Shown: positions 1 through 10,842, counted from the stretch's first letter. The stretch: DNA of 64,000 bases from Azonexus fungiphilus (GCF_003634965.1 NZ_RBXP01000014.1:240652-304651); one strand, 5' to 3'. Notes: generated from the sequence alone by a model not told the origin. A program made the numbers and translations.

Positions 1-97
<97 letters not shown>

Positions 98-163
98 CAT
101 CGCTCTTTTGAAACCCGGAGCGGCAGGTACTGTCGCTCCATTGTTCTTTTGGAAGCCAAGAAA

Positions 164-475
164 ATGCAAAATCAAAAAATCCGTATCCGCCTGAAGGCCT
201 TCGACTATCGCCTGATCGATCAATCCGCCCAGGAGATTGTTGAGACCGCCAAGCGCACCGGCGCTGTCGTTCGTGGTCCTGTGCCGCTGCCGACCCGCAA
301 GCAGCGTTTCGACATCCTGCGTTCGCCGCACGTTAACAAGGCTTCCCGTGATCAACTCGAGATCCGCACGCATCTGCGCCTGATGGATATCGTCGATCCG
401 ACCGACAAGACTGTCGATGCCCTGATGAAGCTTGACTTGCCTGCTGGCGTCGACGTCGAAATCAAGTTGCAGTAA
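164..475 (+). CDS. rpsJ: 30S ribosomal protein S10
   Basis: The 103-residue product begins [19 protein letters not shown] and has exactly the usual S10 length. It is a small-subunit protein that also acts as NusE in transcription antitermination. An in-frame TTG at 149 would add five residues, but the ATG at 164 gives the canonical S10 N-terminus. It is the first gene of the S10 cluster after tuf. Confidence 0.97.
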   Translation: MQNQKIRIRLKAFDYRLIDQSAQEIVETAKRTGAVVRGPVPLPTRKQRFDILRSPHVNKASRDQLEIRTHLRLMDIVDPTDKTVDALMKLDLPAGVDVEIKLQ

Positions 476-496
476 TTGTAGTTTTGCGGATATAAT
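467..496 (+). promoter_or_regulatory. Sigma-70-type promoter between rpsJ and rplC
   Basis: A TTGCAG (467-472) and a perfect TATAAT (491-496) are separated by 18 bases. The -35 overlaps the last codons of rpsJ. The -10 lies in an inverted repeat GCGGA (486-490) / TCCGC (496-500). It would give rplC and downstream genes their own start. The call rests on motif match only. Confidence 0.6.
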
Positions 497-585
497 CCGC
501 GCCTTTCGGGGGTGGCCGGCAACGGCTGCCCGTTTGTTGTTTTACATCGACCGGCCAATCGCAGCCGGCGATGAGGAGAATAACC

Positions 586-1224
586 ATGAGTCTAGGCCTT
601 GTAGGTCGCAAGGTTGGCATGACTCGCATTTTTGCCGAGGATGGCGCGTCCATTCCGGTAACTGTGCTTGACGTGTCCAATAACCGCGTGACCCAAGTCA
701 AAACGCCGGAGATCGACGGCTACGCAGCCGTTCAGGTCGCATTCGGCCAGCGCCGTGCCTCGCGTGTTTCCAAGCCCCTTGCTGGTCATCTGGCCAAGGC
801 GGGTGTGGAAGCCGGGCATGTGCTCAAGGAATTCCGTATCGAAGCCGATCAACTTGCCTCTTTGAAGGCTGGTGATCAGGTGGCTGTGACGATCTTTGCC
901 GAAGGGCAAAAGGTCGATGTCACCGGTACCTCGATCGGTAAGGGTTTCCAGGGTGGCATCAAGCGCCACAACTTCAGTTCCAACCGTGCTTCCCACGGTA
1001 ACTCGGTGTCGCACAATGCGCCGGGTTCCATCGGTATGGCGCAGGATCCGGGTCGCGTTTTCCCGGGTAAGCGCATGGCCGGTCACCTGGGTGATGTGCA
1101 GTCCACGATGCAGGGTCTGACGATCGTTCGCGTTGATGCCGAACGTCAGTTGCTGCTGGTCAAGGGTGCTGTTCCGGGTGCCAAGGGTTCCGACGTCGTC
1201 GTGCGTCCGGCAGTCAAGGCTTAA
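586..1224 (+). CDS. rplC: 50S ribosomal protein L3
   Basis: The 212-residue product begins [16 protein letters not shown], a typical L3 start, and contains the conserved [21 protein letters not shown] segment in its second half. It binds 23S rRNA near the peptidyl transferase centre. The ATG at 586 is preceded by a GAGGAG ribosome site at 573-578. An upstream in-frame ATG at 571 would bury that site, so it is rejected. Confidence 0.97.
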   Translation: MSLGLVGRKVGMTRIFAEDGASIPVTVLDVSNNRVTQVKTPEIDGYAAVQVAFGQRRASRVSKPLAGHLAKAGVEAGHVLKEFRIEADQLASLKAGDQVAVTIFAEGQKVDVTGTSIGKGFQGGIKRHNFSSNRASHGNSVSHNAPGSIGMAQDPGRVFPGKRMAGHLGDVQSTMQGLTIVRVDAERQLLLVKGAVPGAKGSDVVVRPAVKA

Positions 1225-1233
1225 GGAGGCGAC

Positions 1234-1857
1234 ATGGAACTGAAGGTTATCAACGAACAAGGTCAGGAAGCGGCAAAGCTGCAGGCCTCCGACGTGTTGT
1301 TCGGTCGCGAATTCAATGAGGCTCTGGTGCACCAGCTCGTCGTTGCTTATCAGGCAAACGCACGCTCGGGTGACAGCAAGCAAAAGGATCGCTCCGAAGT
1401 CCGTCACACCACCACCAAGCCGTGGCGCCAGAAGGGTACCGGTCGTGCTCGTTCCGGTTCGAACGGTTCGCCGCTGTGGCGTGGGGGCGGTCGGATTTTC
1501 CCGAACTCTCCGGATCAAAATTACTCCCAGAAGGTTAACAAGAAGATGTTCCGCGCCGGCATGGCAGCGATCCTCTCCGAGTTGGCCCGTCAGGATCGCC
1601 TGGTCGTTGTTGACGATCTGGCGGTCGACGCACCGAAAACCAAACTTTTCAGCGCCAAGCTGAAGGGTATGGGACTCGACGGCAACCTGCTGGTCATCAC
1701 CGACGAACTGAACGAGAACCTCTATCTGTCGTCGCGCAACCTGCCCAATGTTCTGGTGCTTGAAGCTCAGGAAGCCGATCCGGTTTCCCTGGTTCGCTTC
1801 GCCAAGGTGCTGGTCACCAAGAACGCTGTGGCCAAGTTCGAGGAGATGTGGGGATGA
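1234..1857 (+). CDS. rplD: 50S ribosomal protein L4
   Basis: The 207-residue product carries the L4 hallmark loop with [19 protein letters not shown], followed by [12 protein letters not shown]4 lines the peptide exit tunnel; in E. coli it also represses its own operon, which is not shown here. It starts 9 bases after rplC, with AGGAGG just upstream. Its end overlaps the rplW start. Confidence 0.97.
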   Translation: MELKVINEQGQEAAKLQASDVLFGREFNEALVHQLVVAYQANARSGDSKQKDRSEVRHTTTKPWRQKGTGRARSGSNGSPLWRGGGRIFPNSPDQNYSQKVNKKMFRAGMAAILSELARQDRLVVVDDLAVDAPKTKLFSAKLKGMGLDGNLLVITDELNENLYLSSRNLPNVLVLEAQEADPVSLVRFAKVLVTKNAVAKFEEMWG

Positions 1858-2156
1858 ACCAGGAACGTCTGTTGCAGGTGCTGCTTGCGCCGCAAATCTC
1901 CGAAAAGGCAACCTACGTTGCCGAGAAGAACGAGCAGGTGATCTTCCGCGTTGCCACTGATGCAACCAAGCCGGAGATCAAGGCTGCGGTCGAGCTTCTG
2001 TTCAAGGTTGAAGTTGAGTCTGTCCAGGTCGCCAACGTCAAGGGCAAGGTCAAGCGCTTCAAGGGCGCGACCGGTCGCCGCAAGGGTTGGAAGAAGGCCT
2101 ATGTCTGCCTCAAGGCCGGCCAGGAAATCAACTTCGTTGAAGGGGGTAACGCCTGA
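1854..2156 (+). CDS. rplW: 50S ribosomal protein L23
   Basis: The product, [20 protein letters not shown] onward, is a 100-residue L23, the tunnel-exit protein that docks trigger factor and SRP. The ATG at 1854 overlaps the rplD stop by four bases (ATGA), indicating translational coupling. A GTG two codons upstream (1848) is possible but has a poorer ribosome-site position. Confidence 0.96.
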   Translation: MNQERLLQVLLAPQISEKATYVAEKNEQVIFRVATDATKPEIKAAVELLFKVEVESVQVANVKGKVKRFKGATGRRKGWKKAYVCLKAGQEINFVEGGNA

Positions 2157-2983
2157 TGGCTCTCGTTAAAGTCAAGCCGACTTCCCCCGGCCGTCGTGCC
2201 GTGGTTCAGGTCGTCAATGCCAATCTGCACAAGGGCAAGCCGTTTGCCGGTCTGGTCGAAAGCCAGTCGAAGAACGCCGGCCGCAACAACAATGGTCGCA
2301 TCACCGTGCGTCACCAGGGTGGCGGCCACAAGCAAGCTTATCGTGTCATCGATTTCAAGCGCACCAAGGACGGTATTCCGGGCAAGGTCGAGCGTCTGGA
2401 ATACGATCCGAACCGTACCGCCAACATCGCTCTGGTTTGCTACGCCGACGGCGAGCGCCGTTACATCATCGCCAACAAGGGCATGGTGGTAGGTCAGCAG
2501 GTCATGAGCGGTTCCGAAGCCCCGATCAAGTCCGGCAATGCCCTGCCGATCCGGAACATTCCGGTCGGTACGACGATCTGCTGCGTCGAGATGCTGCCGG
2601 GCAAGGGTGCGCAAATTGCGCGTTCGGCCGGTACTTCGGTCCAGTTGCTGGCCCGCGAAGGCACCTACGCCCAGATCCGCCTCCGCTCCGGCGAAGTTCG
2701 CCGCGTTCACGTCGAATGCCGCGCCACCATCGGTGAAGTCGGTAACGAAGAAAACAACCTGCGCAAGATCGGCAAGGCCGGTGCTCAGCGTTGGCGTGGT
2801 ATTCGTCCGACGGTCCGTGGTACCGCGATGAACCCGATCGATCACCCGCACGGTGGTGGTGAAGGTAAGACCGGTGAAGGCCGTGTGCCGGTTAACCCGT
2901 GGGGTCAACCGACCAAGGGTTACCGTACCCGCAGCAACAAGCGCACGAACAGCATGATCGTTCAGCGCCGTCATAAGCGTTAA
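2156..2983 (+). CDS. rplB: 50S ribosomal protein L2
   Basis: The 275-residue product has the usual L2 length and the conserved C-terminal region [19 protein letters not shown], which contains the histidine of the peptidyl-transferase region. It overlaps the rplW stop by one base (TGATG), so translation is probably coupled. Confidence 0.98.
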   Translation: MALVKVKPTSPGRRAVVQVVNANLHKGKPFAGLVESQSKNAGRNNNGRITVRHQGGGHKQAYRVIDFKRTKDGIPGKVERLEYDPNRTANIALVCYADGERRYIIANKGMVVGQQVMSGSEAPIKSGNALPIRNIPVGTTICCVEMLPGKGAQIARSAGTSVQLLAREGTYAQIRLRSGEVRRVHVECRATIGEVGNEENNLRKIGKAGAQRWRGIRPTVRGTAMNPIDHPHGGGEGKTGEGRVPVNPWGQPTKGYRTRSNKRTNSMIVQRRHKR

Positions 2984-2993
2984 GGGGTAGGAA

Positions 2994-3269
2994 ATGGGAC
3001 GTTCTCTCAAAAAGGGCCCGTTTGTTGATGCGCACCTGATCGACAAGGTCGAAGCAGTTCGCGCCACCAACGACAAGCGCCCAATCAAGACCTGGTCGCG
3101 TCGTTCGACGATCCTCCCCGAGTTCATCGGCCTGACGATTGCGGTCCACAATGGCAAGCAGCATATCCCGGTGTTCGTCACCGAGAATATGGTCGGTCAC
3201 AAGCTCGGCGAGTTCTCGCTGACCCGGACGTTCAAGGGTCACACCGCCGGCAAGAAGGCCAAGAAGTAA
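2994..3269 (+). CDS. rpsS: 30S ribosomal protein S19
   Basis: The 91-residue product begins [15 protein letters not shown] and contains the S19 signature around [27 protein letters not shown]. It binds 16S rRNA in the small-subunit head with S13. It starts 10 bases after rplB. Confidence 0.97.
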   Translation: MGRSLKKGPFVDAHLIDKVEAVRATNDKRPIKTWSRRSTILPEFIGLTIAVHNGKQHIPVFVTENMVGHKLGEFSLTRTFKGHTAGKKAKK

Positions 3270-3278
3270 GGAGCTGAC

Positions 3279-3608
3279 ATGGAAACTCGTGCAAGTTTGC
3301 GGGGCGTACGCCTCTCTGCGCAAAAGGGCCGCCTGGTTGCGGACCTGGTGCGTGGCAAGCCGGTTGGTCAGGCTCTCAACATCCTGGCTTTCAGCCCGAC
3401 CAAGGGCGCCGGTATCATCAAGAAGGTTCTGGAGTCGGCCATCGCCAACGCCGAACACAACGATGGTGCCGATATCGACGAACTGACGGTGAAGACCATC
3501 TACGTCGAAAAAGGCATGGTGCTCAAGCGCTTCACTGCGCGCGCCAAGGGTCGTGGCAACCGGATCAGCAAGCCGACCTGCCACATCTATCTGACCGTTG
3601 GTAACTAA
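3279..3608 (+). CDS. rplV: 50S ribosomal protein L22
   Basis: The 109-residue product [20 protein letters not shown] has the L22 tunnel-loop segment [20 protein letters not shown] near its C-terminus. With L4 it forms the tunnel constriction. It lies 9 bases from rpsS and 9 bases from rpsC. Confidence 0.97.
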   Translation: METRASLRGVRLSAQKGRLVADLVRGKPVGQALNILAFSPTKGAGIIKKVLESAIANAEHNDGADIDELTVKTIYVEKGMVLKRFTARAKGRGNRISKPTCHIYLTVGN

Positions 3609-3617
3609 GGAAGAGCC

Positions 3618-4403
3618 ATGGGACAGAAAATTCATCCGACTGGCTTCCGTCTGGCCGTCACCAAGAACTGGAGTTCGCGTTGGTTTGCCAACAGCAAGGA
3701 CTTCCCCGGTATGCTGCAGGAAGACGTCAAGGTTCGTGAGTACCTGAAGCGTAAGCTGGCGCATGCCTCCGTGGGGCGCGTCACCATCGAGCGTCCGGCG
3801 AAGAACGCCCGCGTCACCGTGTATTCCGCCCGTCCGGGTGTGGTCATCGGCAAGAAGGGCGAAGATATCGAAACCCTGCGTACGGATCTTCAGCGCATCA
3901 TGGGCGTTCCCGTCCATGTGTCGATCGAAGAAATTCGCAAGCCGGAAATTGATGCTCAGCTGATCGCCGACTCGATCGCCCAGCAGCTCGAAAAGCGCAT
4001 CATGTTCCGTCGCGCCATGAAACGTGCGATGCAGAATGCCATGCGCCTCGGTGCCCAGGGTATCAAGGTGATGAGCGCCGGTCGTCTGAACGGTGCTGAA
4101 ATCGCCCGTAGCGAATGGTATCGCGAAGGTCGTGTGCCCCTGCACACTCTGCGCGCCGACATCGACTACGCAACCTCGGAAGCGCTGACCACGTACGGCA
4201 TCATCGGTATCAAGGTCTGGGTTTACAAGGGCGACATGCTTGATCGCAACGAGCAGCCGGTGGCTGAAGAGCCGATGGCTGAAGAGCGTCGTCCGCGTCG
4301 CGCGCCGGGCAAGCCTGAGGGCGACAAGCCCCGCACCCGTACGGTCAAGAAGGCCGACGGTGCTGGTGAGCCGGCCAAGCGCGTCAGAAAGGCAGGTGCT
4401 TAA
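3618..4403 (+). CDS. rpsC: 30S ribosomal protein S3
   Basis: The 261-residue product starts [20 protein letters not shown] and has a KH domain with [13 protein letters not shown] near residues 74-86. It lies at the mRNA entry tunnel. It is longer than the roughly 233-residue E. coli protein because of a charged tail from about residue 215, rich in Glu, Arg, Lys and Pro; such tails are common in betaproteobacteria. Confidence 0.97.
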   Translation: MGQKIHPTGFRLAVTKNWSSRWFANSKDFPGMLQEDVKVREYLKRKLAHASVGRVTIERPAKNARVTVYSARPGVVIGKKGEDIETLRTDLQRIMGVPVHVSIEEIRKPEIDAQLIADSIAQQLEKRIMFRRAMKRAMQNAMRLGAQGIKVMSAGRLNGAEIARSEWYREGRVPLHTLRADIDYATSEALTTYGIIGIKVWVYKGDMLDRNEQPVAEEPMAEERRPRRAPGKPEGDKPRTRTVKKADGAGEPAKRVRKAGA

Positions 4404-4405
4404 TC

Positions 4406-4819
4406 ATGTTGCAACCTAATCGTCGCAAGTTCCGCAAGGAGCACAAGGGGCGCAATGAAGGTCTTGCCACCCGCGGCACCAAGGTGTCGTTCGGTGAGTG
4501 GGGCCTCAAGGCGACCGGTCGTGGTCGTTTGACCGCGCGACAAATCGAAGCCGCCCGTCGTGCGATGACCCGTCATATCAAGCGGGGTGGTCGCATCTGG
4601 ATCCGTATCTTCCCGGACAAGCCGATTTCCAAGAAGCCGGCAGAAGTTCGTATGGGTAACGGTAAGGGTAACCCGGAGTACTGGGTTGCCGAAATCCAAC
4701 CGGGCAAGGTCCTGTACGAAATGGACGGTGTCAATGAAGCGCTGGCCCGCGAGGCGTTTGCCCTTGCTGCTGCCAAGCTGCCGATTGCCACCACCTTCGT
4801 GACTCGTCATCTGGGGTAA
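4406..4819 (+). CDS. rplP: 50S ribosomal protein L16
   Basis: The 137-residue product [19 protein letters not shown] is a full-length L16, with the conserved arginine-rich core [13 protein letters not shown] and [13 protein letters not shown]. It binds near the A site. It begins 2 bases after the rpsC stop. Confidence 0.97.
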   Translation: MLQPNRRKFRKEHKGRNEGLATRGTKVSFGEWGLKATGRGRLTARQIEAARRAMTRHIKRGGRIWIRIFPDKPISKKPAEVRMGNGKGNPEYWVAEIQPGKVLYEMDGVNEALAREAFALAAAKLPIATTFVTRHLG

Positions 4820-4821
4820 TC

Positions 4822-5016
4822 ATGAAAGCTAGTGAACTGAGAACCAAGAGCGTGGACGAGCTCAAGACGGAACTGCTGGAGCTGCTGAAGGCGCAGTTCG
4901 GTCTGCGCATGCAGATCGCTACTCAGCAACTGTCTAACACCAGCCAAATGTCCAAGGTTCGTCGCGACATCGCGCGCGTTCGTACCCTCATCCGTGAAAA
5001 GGCGGTGCAACAATGA
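4822..5016 (+). CDS. rpmC: 50S ribosomal protein L29
   Basis: The product is a 64-residue helical protein, [20 protein letters not shown] onward, matching L29 in length and pattern. It sits at the tunnel exit next to L23. It overlaps rpsQ by four bases (ATGA at 5013-5016). Confidence 0.96.
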   Translation: MKASELRTKSVDELKTELLELLKAQFGLRMQIATQQLSNTSQMSKVRRDIARVRTLIREKAVQQ

Positions 5017-5279
5017 GCGAGGCTACCAGCATCAAGCGTACGCTGATCGGTCGCGTGGTTAGCGACAAGATGGAAAAGACGGTGACTGTCCTGGTCGAGC
5101 GCAAGGTCAAGCATCCGATGTACGGCAAGGTCATGATCCGCTCCAAGAAGTACGCGGCTCATGATGAGGCCGGTGTCGCCAAGGCCGGCGACCTGGTTGA
5201 GATCGTCGAAACCCGCCCCGTCTCCAAGACGAAGGCATGGGCAGTGACGACTGTTCTGGAAAAGGCAATCGTCGTCTGA
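5013..5279 (+). CDS. rpsQ: 30S ribosomal protein S17
   Basis: The 88-residue OB-fold protein contains the S17 signature region [27 protein letters not shown] (split here only for reading) and ends in a short beta segment. It nucleates 16S rRNA folding. It is the last gene before a 152-base gap that holds a terminator-like hairpin and a promoter. Confidence 0.97.
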   Translation: MSEATSIKRTLIGRVVSDKMEKTVTVLVERKVKHPMYGKVMIRSKKYAAHDEAGVAKAGDLVEIVETRPVSKTKAWAVTTVLEKAIVV

Positions 5280-5298
5280 CGATATTTTTTCCAAATAC

Positions 5299-5342
5299 TT
5301 GCGTAGTCAGTAAAGAAGCCGGTATAATCCGGCTTCTTTTTT
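5299..5342 (+). promoter_or_regulatory. Promoter whose -10 box is the loop of a terminator-like hairpin
   Basis: TTGCGT (5299-5304) and a perfect TATAAT (5323-5328) are 18 bases apart. The TATAAT is exactly the six-base loop of a perfect 11-bp hairpin (5312-5322 pairing with 5329-5339) that is followed by T at 5337-5342. The same DNA can therefore read as an intrinsic terminator for the S10 transcript and as the start site for the spc half beginning at rplN. Confidence 0.7.
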
Positions 5343-5431
5343 GTTGCGGCGTGAATTGTCGCGGCAAATTTGTTCGACCCTTACGGGTTCCAAGACTGAC
5401 CGCGTTGCGGATTAAGTTGGAGTTTATCTAA

Positions 5432-5800
5432 ATGATTCAGATGCAGACGACGCTGGACGTCGCCGATAACACCGGCGCTCGTTCAGTTATGTGTATCAAG
5501 GTGCTTGGTGGGTCTAAGCGCCGTTACGCTGGCATTGGCGACATCATCAAGGTCAGCATCAAGGATGCTGCCCCGCGTGGTCGGGTCAAGAAGGGTGATG
5601 TTTATAACGCCGTGGTGGTTCGTACCGCCAAGGGCGTTCGCCGTCCCGATGGCTCGCTGGTGCGCTTTGATGGCAATGCCGCGGTTCTTCTCAACAACAA
5701 GCTCGAGCCGATTGGCACGCGCATCTTTGGCCCGGTCACGCGTGAACTGCGTACCGAGCGGTTCATGAAGATCGTGTCGCTGGCGCCCGAAGTTCTGTAA
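5432..5800 (+). CDS. rplN: 50S ribosomal protein L14
   Basis: The 122-residue product [20 protein letters not shown] is a full-length L14 with the [16 protein letters not shown] motif. It forms an intersubunit bridge. It heads the spc portion after the 152-base gap with its own promoter. Confidence 0.98.
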   Translation: MIQMQTTLDVADNTGARSVMCIKVLGGSKRRYAGIGDIIKVSIKDAAPRGRVKKGDVYNAVVVRTAKGVRRPDGSLVRFDGNAAVLLNNKLEPIGTRIFGPVTRELRTERFMKIVSLAPEVL

Positions 5801-5810
5801 GGAGAGCGGA

Positions 5811-6128
5811 ATGGAAAAAATTCGCAAGGGTGACGAAGTTGTCGTCATCACCGGCAAGGATAAGGGCAAGCGCGGTACCGTGCTGCTTCGCGTGGATGCG
5901 GATCACCTGGTGGTCGAGGGCGTGAATCGTGCCAAGAAGCACGTCAAGCCGAATCCGATCAAGGGTGTTCAGGGTGGTATCGTCGACAAGGACATGCCGA
6001 TCCATATCTCCAATGTTGCGCTCTTCAATCCTGCGACCAAGAAGGCCGACCGCGTCGGTATCAAGTCGCTCGAAGATGGTCGCAAGGTTCGCGTGTTCAA
6101 GTCGAACGGCGAGCTGGTGAACGCATAA
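5811..6128 (+). CDS. rplX: 50S ribosomal protein L24
   Basis: The 105-residue product begins [20 protein letters not shown], a KOW-motif start typical of L24, an early assembly initiator of the 50S subunit. The gap to rplN is 10 bases with AGGAGAG in it. Confidence 0.97.
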   Translation: MEKIRKGDEVVVITGKDKGKRGTVLLRVDADHLVVEGVNRAKKHVKPNPIKGVQGGIVDKDMPIHISNVALFNPATKKADRVGIKSLEDGRKVRVFKSNGELVNA

Positions 6129-6137
6129 GGGGCAGTC

Positions 6138-6677
6138 ATGGCGCGTTTGCAACAGTTTTACAAGGACACCGTCGTTGGCGAGTTGTCCAAGCAGTTTGGC
6201 TACAAGTCCGTGATGGAAGTGCCGCGCATCACCAAGATCACCCTGAATATGGGTGTCGGTGAGGCGGTCGCTGACAAGAAGGTGCTTGAGAACGCCGTTG
6301 GCGACATGCAGAAGATTGCAGGTCAGAAGCCGGTGACGACCAAGGCTCGCAAGTCTATCGCCGGGTTCAAGATTCGTGACGGTTACCCGATTGGCTGCAT
6401 GGTTACCCTGCGCGGTCCGCGCATGTTCGAATTCCTGGATCGCCTGGTTACGGTCGCGCTGCCGCGTGTCCGTGACTTCCGTGGGGTGGCTGGCAAAGGG
6501 TTCGACGGCCAGGGTAACTACAACATGGGCGTCAAGGAACAGATCATCTTCCCGGAAATCGAGTACGACAAGATCGACGCGCTCCGCGGTATGAACATCA
6601 GCATCACCACGACCGCGAAGACCGACGCAGAAGCCAAGGCGCTGCTGGCCGCGTTCAAGTTCCCGTTCAAGAATTGA
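6138..6677 (+). CDS. rplE: 50S ribosomal protein L5
   Basis: The 179-residue product [20 protein letters not shown] has the L5 segment [15 protein letters not shown] and a central [12 protein letters not shown]. It binds 5S rRNA. Length matches the family. Confidence 0.97.
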   Translation: MARLQQFYKDTVVGELSKQFGYKSVMEVPRITKITLNMGVGEAVADKKVLENAVGDMQKIAGQKPVTTKARKSIAGFKIRDGYPIGCMVTLRGPRMFEFLDRLVTVALPRVRDFRGVAGKGFDGQGNYNMGVKEQIIFPEIEYDKIDALRGMNISITTTAKTDAEAKALLAAFKFPFKN

Positions 6678-6684
6678 GGCAATC

Positions 6685-6990
6685 ATGGCAAAACTTGCTC
6701 TGATCAATCGTGAAGAAAAGCGCCGCAAGATGGTGGCTCAGTTCGCCAAGAAGCGTGCTGCGCTCGACGCGATCATCAACAACGCCGGTCTGTCTGAAGA
6801 GGAGCGCTATGAAGCTCGTCTGAAGCTGCAGGCTCTGCCGCGCAACTCCAGCCCGTCCCGCCTGCGCAATCGCTGCCAGCTGACCGGTCGTCCGCGTGGT
6901 GTTTTCCGCAAATTTGGCCTTTGCCGTCACAAGATCCGTGAGCTTGCCTTTAATGGCGAGATTCCGGGTGTTGTCAAGGCCAGCTGGTAA
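6685..6990 (+). CDS. rpsN: 30S ribosomal protein S14
   Basis: The 101-residue product begins [16 protein letters not shown] and ends with [25 protein letters not shown], the long S14 form that lacks the four-cysteine zinc ribbon. It belongs to the small-subunit head. Confidence 0.97.
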   Translation: MAKLALINREEKRRKMVAQFAKKRAALDAIINNAGLSEEERYEARLKLQALPRNSSPSRLRNRCQLTGRPRGVFRKFGLCRHKIRELAFNGEIPGVVKASW

Positions 6991-7004
6991 TAGGAGATAC
7001 AGAG

Positions 7005-7403
7005 ATGGCTATGAGCGATCCCATCGCGGACATGCTGACCCGCATCCGCAACGCCCAGCTCGCCGAGAAGGCGTCTGTGTCCATGCCGTCCTCCAAGCTC
7101 AAGGTGGCTATTGCCGCCGTCTTGAAGGACGAGGGTTACGTTGAGGAGTTTTCCGTCCGTCAGTCTGACGACGGCAAGGCGAACCTTGAAATTGCACTGA
7201 AGTACTACGCCGGTCGTCCGGTCATCGAGCGCATCGAACGTGTCTCGAAGCCTGGTCTGCGTATCTACAAGGGTGCTGAAGACATTCCGCGCGTCATGAA
7301 CGGCCTCGGTGTGGCAATCGTTTCCACGCCCAAGGGTGTGATGACCGATCGCAAGGCGCGCGCTTCCCGTGTCGGGGGCGAAGTCCTCTGCATCGTGGCG
7401 TAA
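7005..7403 (+). CDS. rpsH: 30S ribosomal protein S8
   Basis: The 132-residue product begins [18 protein letters not shown] and ends [19 protein letters not shown] with IVA, the conserved S8 C-terminus. In E. coli S8 is the translational repressor of spc. The ATG at 7005 has AGGAG eight bases upstream; ATG 7011 is a less likely alternative. Confidence 0.97.
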   Translation: MAMSDPIADMLTRIRNAQLAEKASVSMPSSKLKVAIAAVLKDEGYVEEFSVRQSDDGKANLEIALKYYAGRPVIERIERVSKPGLRIYKGAEDIPRVMNGLGVAIVSTPKGVMTDRKARASRVGGEVLCIVA

Positions 7404-7415
7404 GGAGCGAAGCAA

Positions 7416-7946
7416 ATGTCTCGTGTAGGTAAGAATCCAATCGTTCTGCCGGCCGGTGTTGAAGTCAGCATCGGCGAGCAGATCGTCGTCAAGGGGCCGC
7501 TGGGTACCCTCAAGACGGCAGCGAATCCCGCTGTCAGCGTCAGCCAGGAAGGGCAGAGCATCGTCGTTTCGAAGGTTGCCGGCGCTGATAACGCTTCCGC
7601 CATGTGGGGCACCATGCGTGCCAACCTGAATAACATGGTTGCCGGCGTTTCCAAGGGGTTCGAGCGTAAGCTGCAGTTGGTCGGCGTGGGCTATCGTGCC
7701 CAGGCTCAGGGCGATGTCCTGAACCTTTCGCTCGGCTTTTCGCATCCGGTTGCGCACAAGATGCCGGCCGGTGTGAAGGTTGAGTGCCCGACCCAGACCG
7801 AAATCCTGATCAAGGGTTCGGACAAGCAGCAGGTCGGACAGGTTGCCGCCGAAATTCGTGCATATCGCAAGCCGGAGCCCTACAAGGGCAAGGGCGTTCG
7901 CTATGCCGACGAAGTGGTGGTTATCAAGGAAACCAAGAAGAAGTAA
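7416..7946 (+). CDS. rplF: 50S ribosomal protein L6
   Basis: The 176-residue product [19 protein letters not shown] is a standard L6 with its two similar halves and the C-terminal [15 protein letters not shown] motif. It lies near the factor-binding site. Confidence 0.97.
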   Translation: MSRVGKNPIVLPAGVEVSIGEQIVVKGPLGTLKTAANPAVSVSQEGQSIVVSKVAGADNASAMWGTMRANLNNMVAGVSKGFERKLQLVGVGYRAQAQGDVLNLSLGFSHPVAHKMPAGVKVECPTQTEILIKGSDKQQVGQVAAEIRAYRKPEPYKGKGVRYADEVVVIKETKKK

Positions 7947-7955
7947 GGGTGGCAT

Positions 7956-8312
7956 ATGTTTAACAAGAAAGAAGCACGTCTGCGTCGTGCCCGCAAAACC
8001 CGGGCCAAAATCGCCGAGCTCAAGGCTGTGCGCTTGTGCATCAACCGCACGAACTGCCACATTTACGCCCAGGTCATCTCGCCGTGTGGTGGCAAGGTCC
8101 TGGCTTCGGCTTCCACGTTGGACAAGAACGTTCGCGGCGATGTGCAGAATGGTGGCAACAAGGCCGCCGCTGCCATCGTTGGCAAGCTGATCGCCGAGCG
8201 CGCCAAGGCCGCTGGTGTCGAGCAGGTTGCGTTCGATCGCTCCGGCCTCCAGTACCACGGTCGTATTCAGGCGTTGGCGGAAGCCGCGCGTGAAGCCGGT
8301 CTGAAGTTCTGA
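7956..8312 (+). CDS. rplR: 50S ribosomal protein L18
   Basis: The 118-residue product [20 protein letters not shown] is full-length L18, which binds 5S rRNA with L5. The C-terminal [20 protein letters not shown] is characteristic. Confidence 0.97.
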   Translation: MFNKKEARLRRARKTRAKIAELKAVRLCINRTNCHIYAQVISPCGGKVLASASTLDKNVRGDVQNGGNKAAAAIVGKLIAERAKAAGVEQVAFDRSGLQYHGRIQALAEAAREAGLKF

Positions 8313-8338
8313 TCGCTGCGAAAGGAATAGGTTACAAA

Positions 8339-8866
8339 ATGGCTAAACCTGAAAGAAACAAGAAGCCGCAGCAAGCTGAAGAGCGTGATGACGGCATGCG
8401 CGAGAAGATGGTTGCGGTCAACCGCGTCACCAAGGTGGTGAAGGGCGGCCGTATCCTCGGTTTCGCTGCGCTGACGGTGGTTGGCGATGGTGATGGCGGT
8501 ATTGGCATGGGCAAGGGCAAGTCCCGCGAAGTGCCGGTCGCTGCCCAGAAGGCAATGGAAGAGGCCCGTCGCAAGATGGCCAAGGTCAGCCTGAAGAACG
8601 GCACCGTTCACCACACGGTGATGGGTCGGCATGGTGCTACCACCGTGATGATCCAGCCGGCTCCGGAAGGCACCGGCATCATCGCCGGCGGTGCTATGCG
8701 CGCCGTGTTCGAAGTCGTCGGTGTGACCAACGTGGTTGCCAAAGCGCACGGCTCGACCAATCCCTACAACATCGTGCGTGCCACCATCGACGGTCTGATG
8801 AAGGTGAACACGCCGGCCGAGGTTGCTGCCAAGCGTGGCAAGTCGGTTGAACAGATCCTGGGGTAA
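8339..8866 (+). CDS. rpsE: 30S ribosomal protein S5
   Basis: The 175-residue product contains the S5 double-stranded RNA-binding segment [17 protein letters not shown] followed by [18 protein letters not shown]. It affects decoding fidelity. It follows rplR after 26 bases. Confidence 0.97.
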   Translation: MAKPERNKKPQQAEERDDGMREKMVAVNRVTKVVKGGRILGFAALTVVGDGDGGIGMGKGKSREVPVAAQKAMEEARRKMAKVSLKNGTVHHTVMGRHGATTVMIQPAPEGTGIIAGGAMRAVFEVVGVTNVVAKAHGSTNPYNIVRATIDGLMKVNTPAEVAAKRGKSVEQILG

Positions 8867-8869
8867 GCC

Positions 8870-9052
8870 ATGTCCGACAAGAAAATCAAAGTGACGCTCG
8901 TCAAGAGCATCATCGGTACCAAGCAGGACCATCGCGCCACCGTGCGCGGCCTGGGCCTGCGCAAGCTGAACAGCTCTGCTGAGTTGCTGGATACGCCGCA
9001 GGTCCGCGGCATGATCCAGAAGGTTCAGTATCTCGTCAAGGTTGAGGGCTAA
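8870..9052 (+). CDS. rpmD: 50S ribosomal protein L30
   Basis: This small 60-residue protein, [20 protein letters not shown] onward, has the L30 ferredoxin-like motif and usual length. It starts 3 bases after rpsE. Confidence 0.97.
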   Translation: MSDKKIKVTLVKSIIGTKQDHRATVRGLGLRKLNSSAELLDTPQVRGMIQKVQYLVKVEG

Positions 9053-9055
9053 GCC

Positions 9056-9490
9056 ATGCGTCTGAACACCATCAAGCCTGCTGAAGGCTCCAAGAAGGCC
9101 GCCAAGCGCGTCGGTCGCGGCATTGGCTCGGGCCTCGGCAAGACCTGTGGCCGTGGCCACAAGGGTCAGAAATCCCGCTCCGGCGGTTTTCACAAGGTCG
9201 GTTTCGAGGGCGGACAAATGCCGCTGCAACGCCGCCTGCCGAAGCGCGGCTTCAATTCTTTGACCCGTGCCCGTAACTACGAGGTTCGTCTCAGCGAACT
9301 GGAGAATCTGCCGGTCGAAGAAATCGACCTGCTGGTTCTGCAGGCTGCCGGTGTCGTGCCGGGCGATGCGCTGTCTGCCAAGGTGATCCTGTCGGGCGCT
9401 ATTGCCCGCAAGGTCGTCCTCAAGGGCGTCGGTGCAACCAAGGGTGCCAAGGCTGCCATCGAGGCCGCTGGCGGCTCCATCGCCGAGTAA
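9056..9490 (+). CDS. rplO: 50S ribosomal protein L15
   Basis: The 144-residue product begins [20 protein letters not shown] and includes the glycine-rich [20 protein letters not shown] loop of L15, a late assembly protein. It starts 3 bases after rpmD. Confidence 0.97.
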   Translation: MRLNTIKPAEGSKKAAKRVGRGIGSGLGKTCGRGHKGQKSRSGGFHKVGFEGGQMPLQRRLPKRGFNSLTRARNYEVRLSELENLPVEEIDLLVLQAAGVVPGDALSAKVILSGAIARKVVLKGVGATKGAKAAIEAAGGSIAE

Positions 9491-9508
9491 TACAGAAAGG
9501 TTAGAACG

Positions 9509-10837
9509 TTGGCTGCGAATCCCAATACCGTTGGCAAGGGTGGAAAGTTTGGCGACCTCAAGCGTCGTCTCATGTTCCTGCTTGGCGCCCTGGTGGTGTA
9601 CCGTATCGGTGCGCACATCCCGGTTCCTGGTATCGACCCCAACGTTCTAGCTGACCTGTTCAATTCTCAGCAAGGCGGCATCCTGGGCATGTTTAACATG
9701 TTCTCGGGTGGCGCCCTGTCTCGTTTCACCATCTTCGCGCTGGGGATCATGCCGTATATCTCGGCATCGATCATCATGCAGTTGATGAGTGTCGCCAGTC
9801 CGCAACTCGAAGCCTTGAAGAAGGAAGGCGAGGCTGGTCGGCGGAAGATCACGCAGTACACCCGTTACGGCACCGTTGTCCTGGCGCTGTTCCAGGGGAT
9901 CGGTATCGCCGTTGCGCTTGAAGCACAGCCTGGTCTGGTCAATGACCCGGGCTTCATGTTCCGGCTGACGACGGTTTCGACGCTGCTGACCGGTACCATG
10001 TTCCTGATGTGGCTTGGCGAGCAAATCACCGAGCGTGGTCTTGGCAACGGGATCTCCATCATCATCTTTGCAGGTATCGCTGCTGGTTTGCCGAGCTCCA
10101 TCGGCGGACTGCTCGAACTGGTTCGCACCGGTGCCATGCACCCGCTCACGGCGATCGTCATCTGCATACTGGTTGTTCTCGTTACCGCTTTCGTGGTGTT
10201 CGTCGAGCGTGGCCAACGCAAGATTCTGGTTAACTACGCCAAGCGCCAGGTCGGTAATAAAATTTATGGCGGTCAGAGTTCGCATCTGCCGCTCAAGCTG
10301 AACATGGCTGGCGTCATCCCGCCCATCTTTGCCTCGTCGATCATCCTGTTCCCGGCTACGCTGGCCGGCTGGTTTGGTTCCGGCGACAGCTGGCTGGCAC
10401 TTGTCCTCAAGGACATGGCAGCCGTCCTCTCGCCGGGGCAGCCGATCTACGTGATGTTGTACGCCGCAGCTATCGTTTTCTTCTGTTTCTTCTACACGGC
10501 CCTTGTGTTCAATTCCAAGGAAACCGCAGACAACCTTAAAAAGAGTGGTGCTTTCGTTCCCGGTATCCGTCCCGGTGAGCAAACTGCCCGCTACATCGAC
10601 AAGATCCTGATGCGCCTGACCCTGATCGGTGCTGCATATATCACCCTGGTCTGCCTGCTGCCGGAGTTCCTGATCCTGAAATGGAACGTTCCCTTCTATT
10701 TCGGTGGAACCTCGCTGCTGATCATTGTCGTCGTAACCATGGACTTCATGTCTCAGGTCCAGGCCTACGTCATGTCCCATCAGTATGAAAGTCTCTTGAA
10801 GAAGGCAAACTTCAAGGGTTCCCCGATGCTCAAGTAA
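9509..10837 (+). CDS. secY: Preprotein translocase subunit SecY
   Basis: This 442-residue membrane protein has about ten hydrophobic segments and the SecY signatures MGLGNGI-like [16 protein letters not shown], and [25 protein letters not shown] in the cytosolic loop. It forms the protein-conducting channel of the inner membrane. The start is TTG at 9509 ([12 protein letters not shown]), chosen because GAAAGG at 9495-9500 is correctly spaced and no ATG precedes the first helix at a fitting position. Confidence 0.97.
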   Translation: MAANPNTVGKGGKFGDLKRRLMFLLGALVVYRIGAHIPVPGIDPNVLADLFNSQQGGILGMFNMFSGGALSRFTIFALGIMPYISASIIMQLMSVASPQLEALKKEGEAGRRKITQYTRYGTVVLALFQGIGIAVALEAQPGLVNDPGFMFRLTTVSTLLTGTMFLMWLGEQITERGLGNGISIIIFAGIAAGLPSSIGGLLELVRTGAMHPLTAIVICILVVLVTAFVVFVERGQRKILVNYAKRQVGNKIYGGQSSHLPLKLNMAGVIPPIFASSIILFPATLAGWFGSGDSWLALVLKDMAAVLSPGQPIYVMLYAAAIVFFCFFYTALVFNSKETADNLKKSGAFVPGIRPGEQTARYIDKILMRLTLIGAAYITLVCLLPEFLILKWNVPFYFGGTSLLIIVVVTMDFMSQVQAYVMSHQYESLLKKANFKGSPMLK

Positions 10838-10842
10838 TCGCG

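Noticed and set aside
592-1965. Long antisense frames under the ribosomal genes, such as 592-1965 and 8267-9616
   Set aside because: They are His/Leu/Thr-rich mirrors of highly biased ribosomal codons and show no domain. They are not genes.
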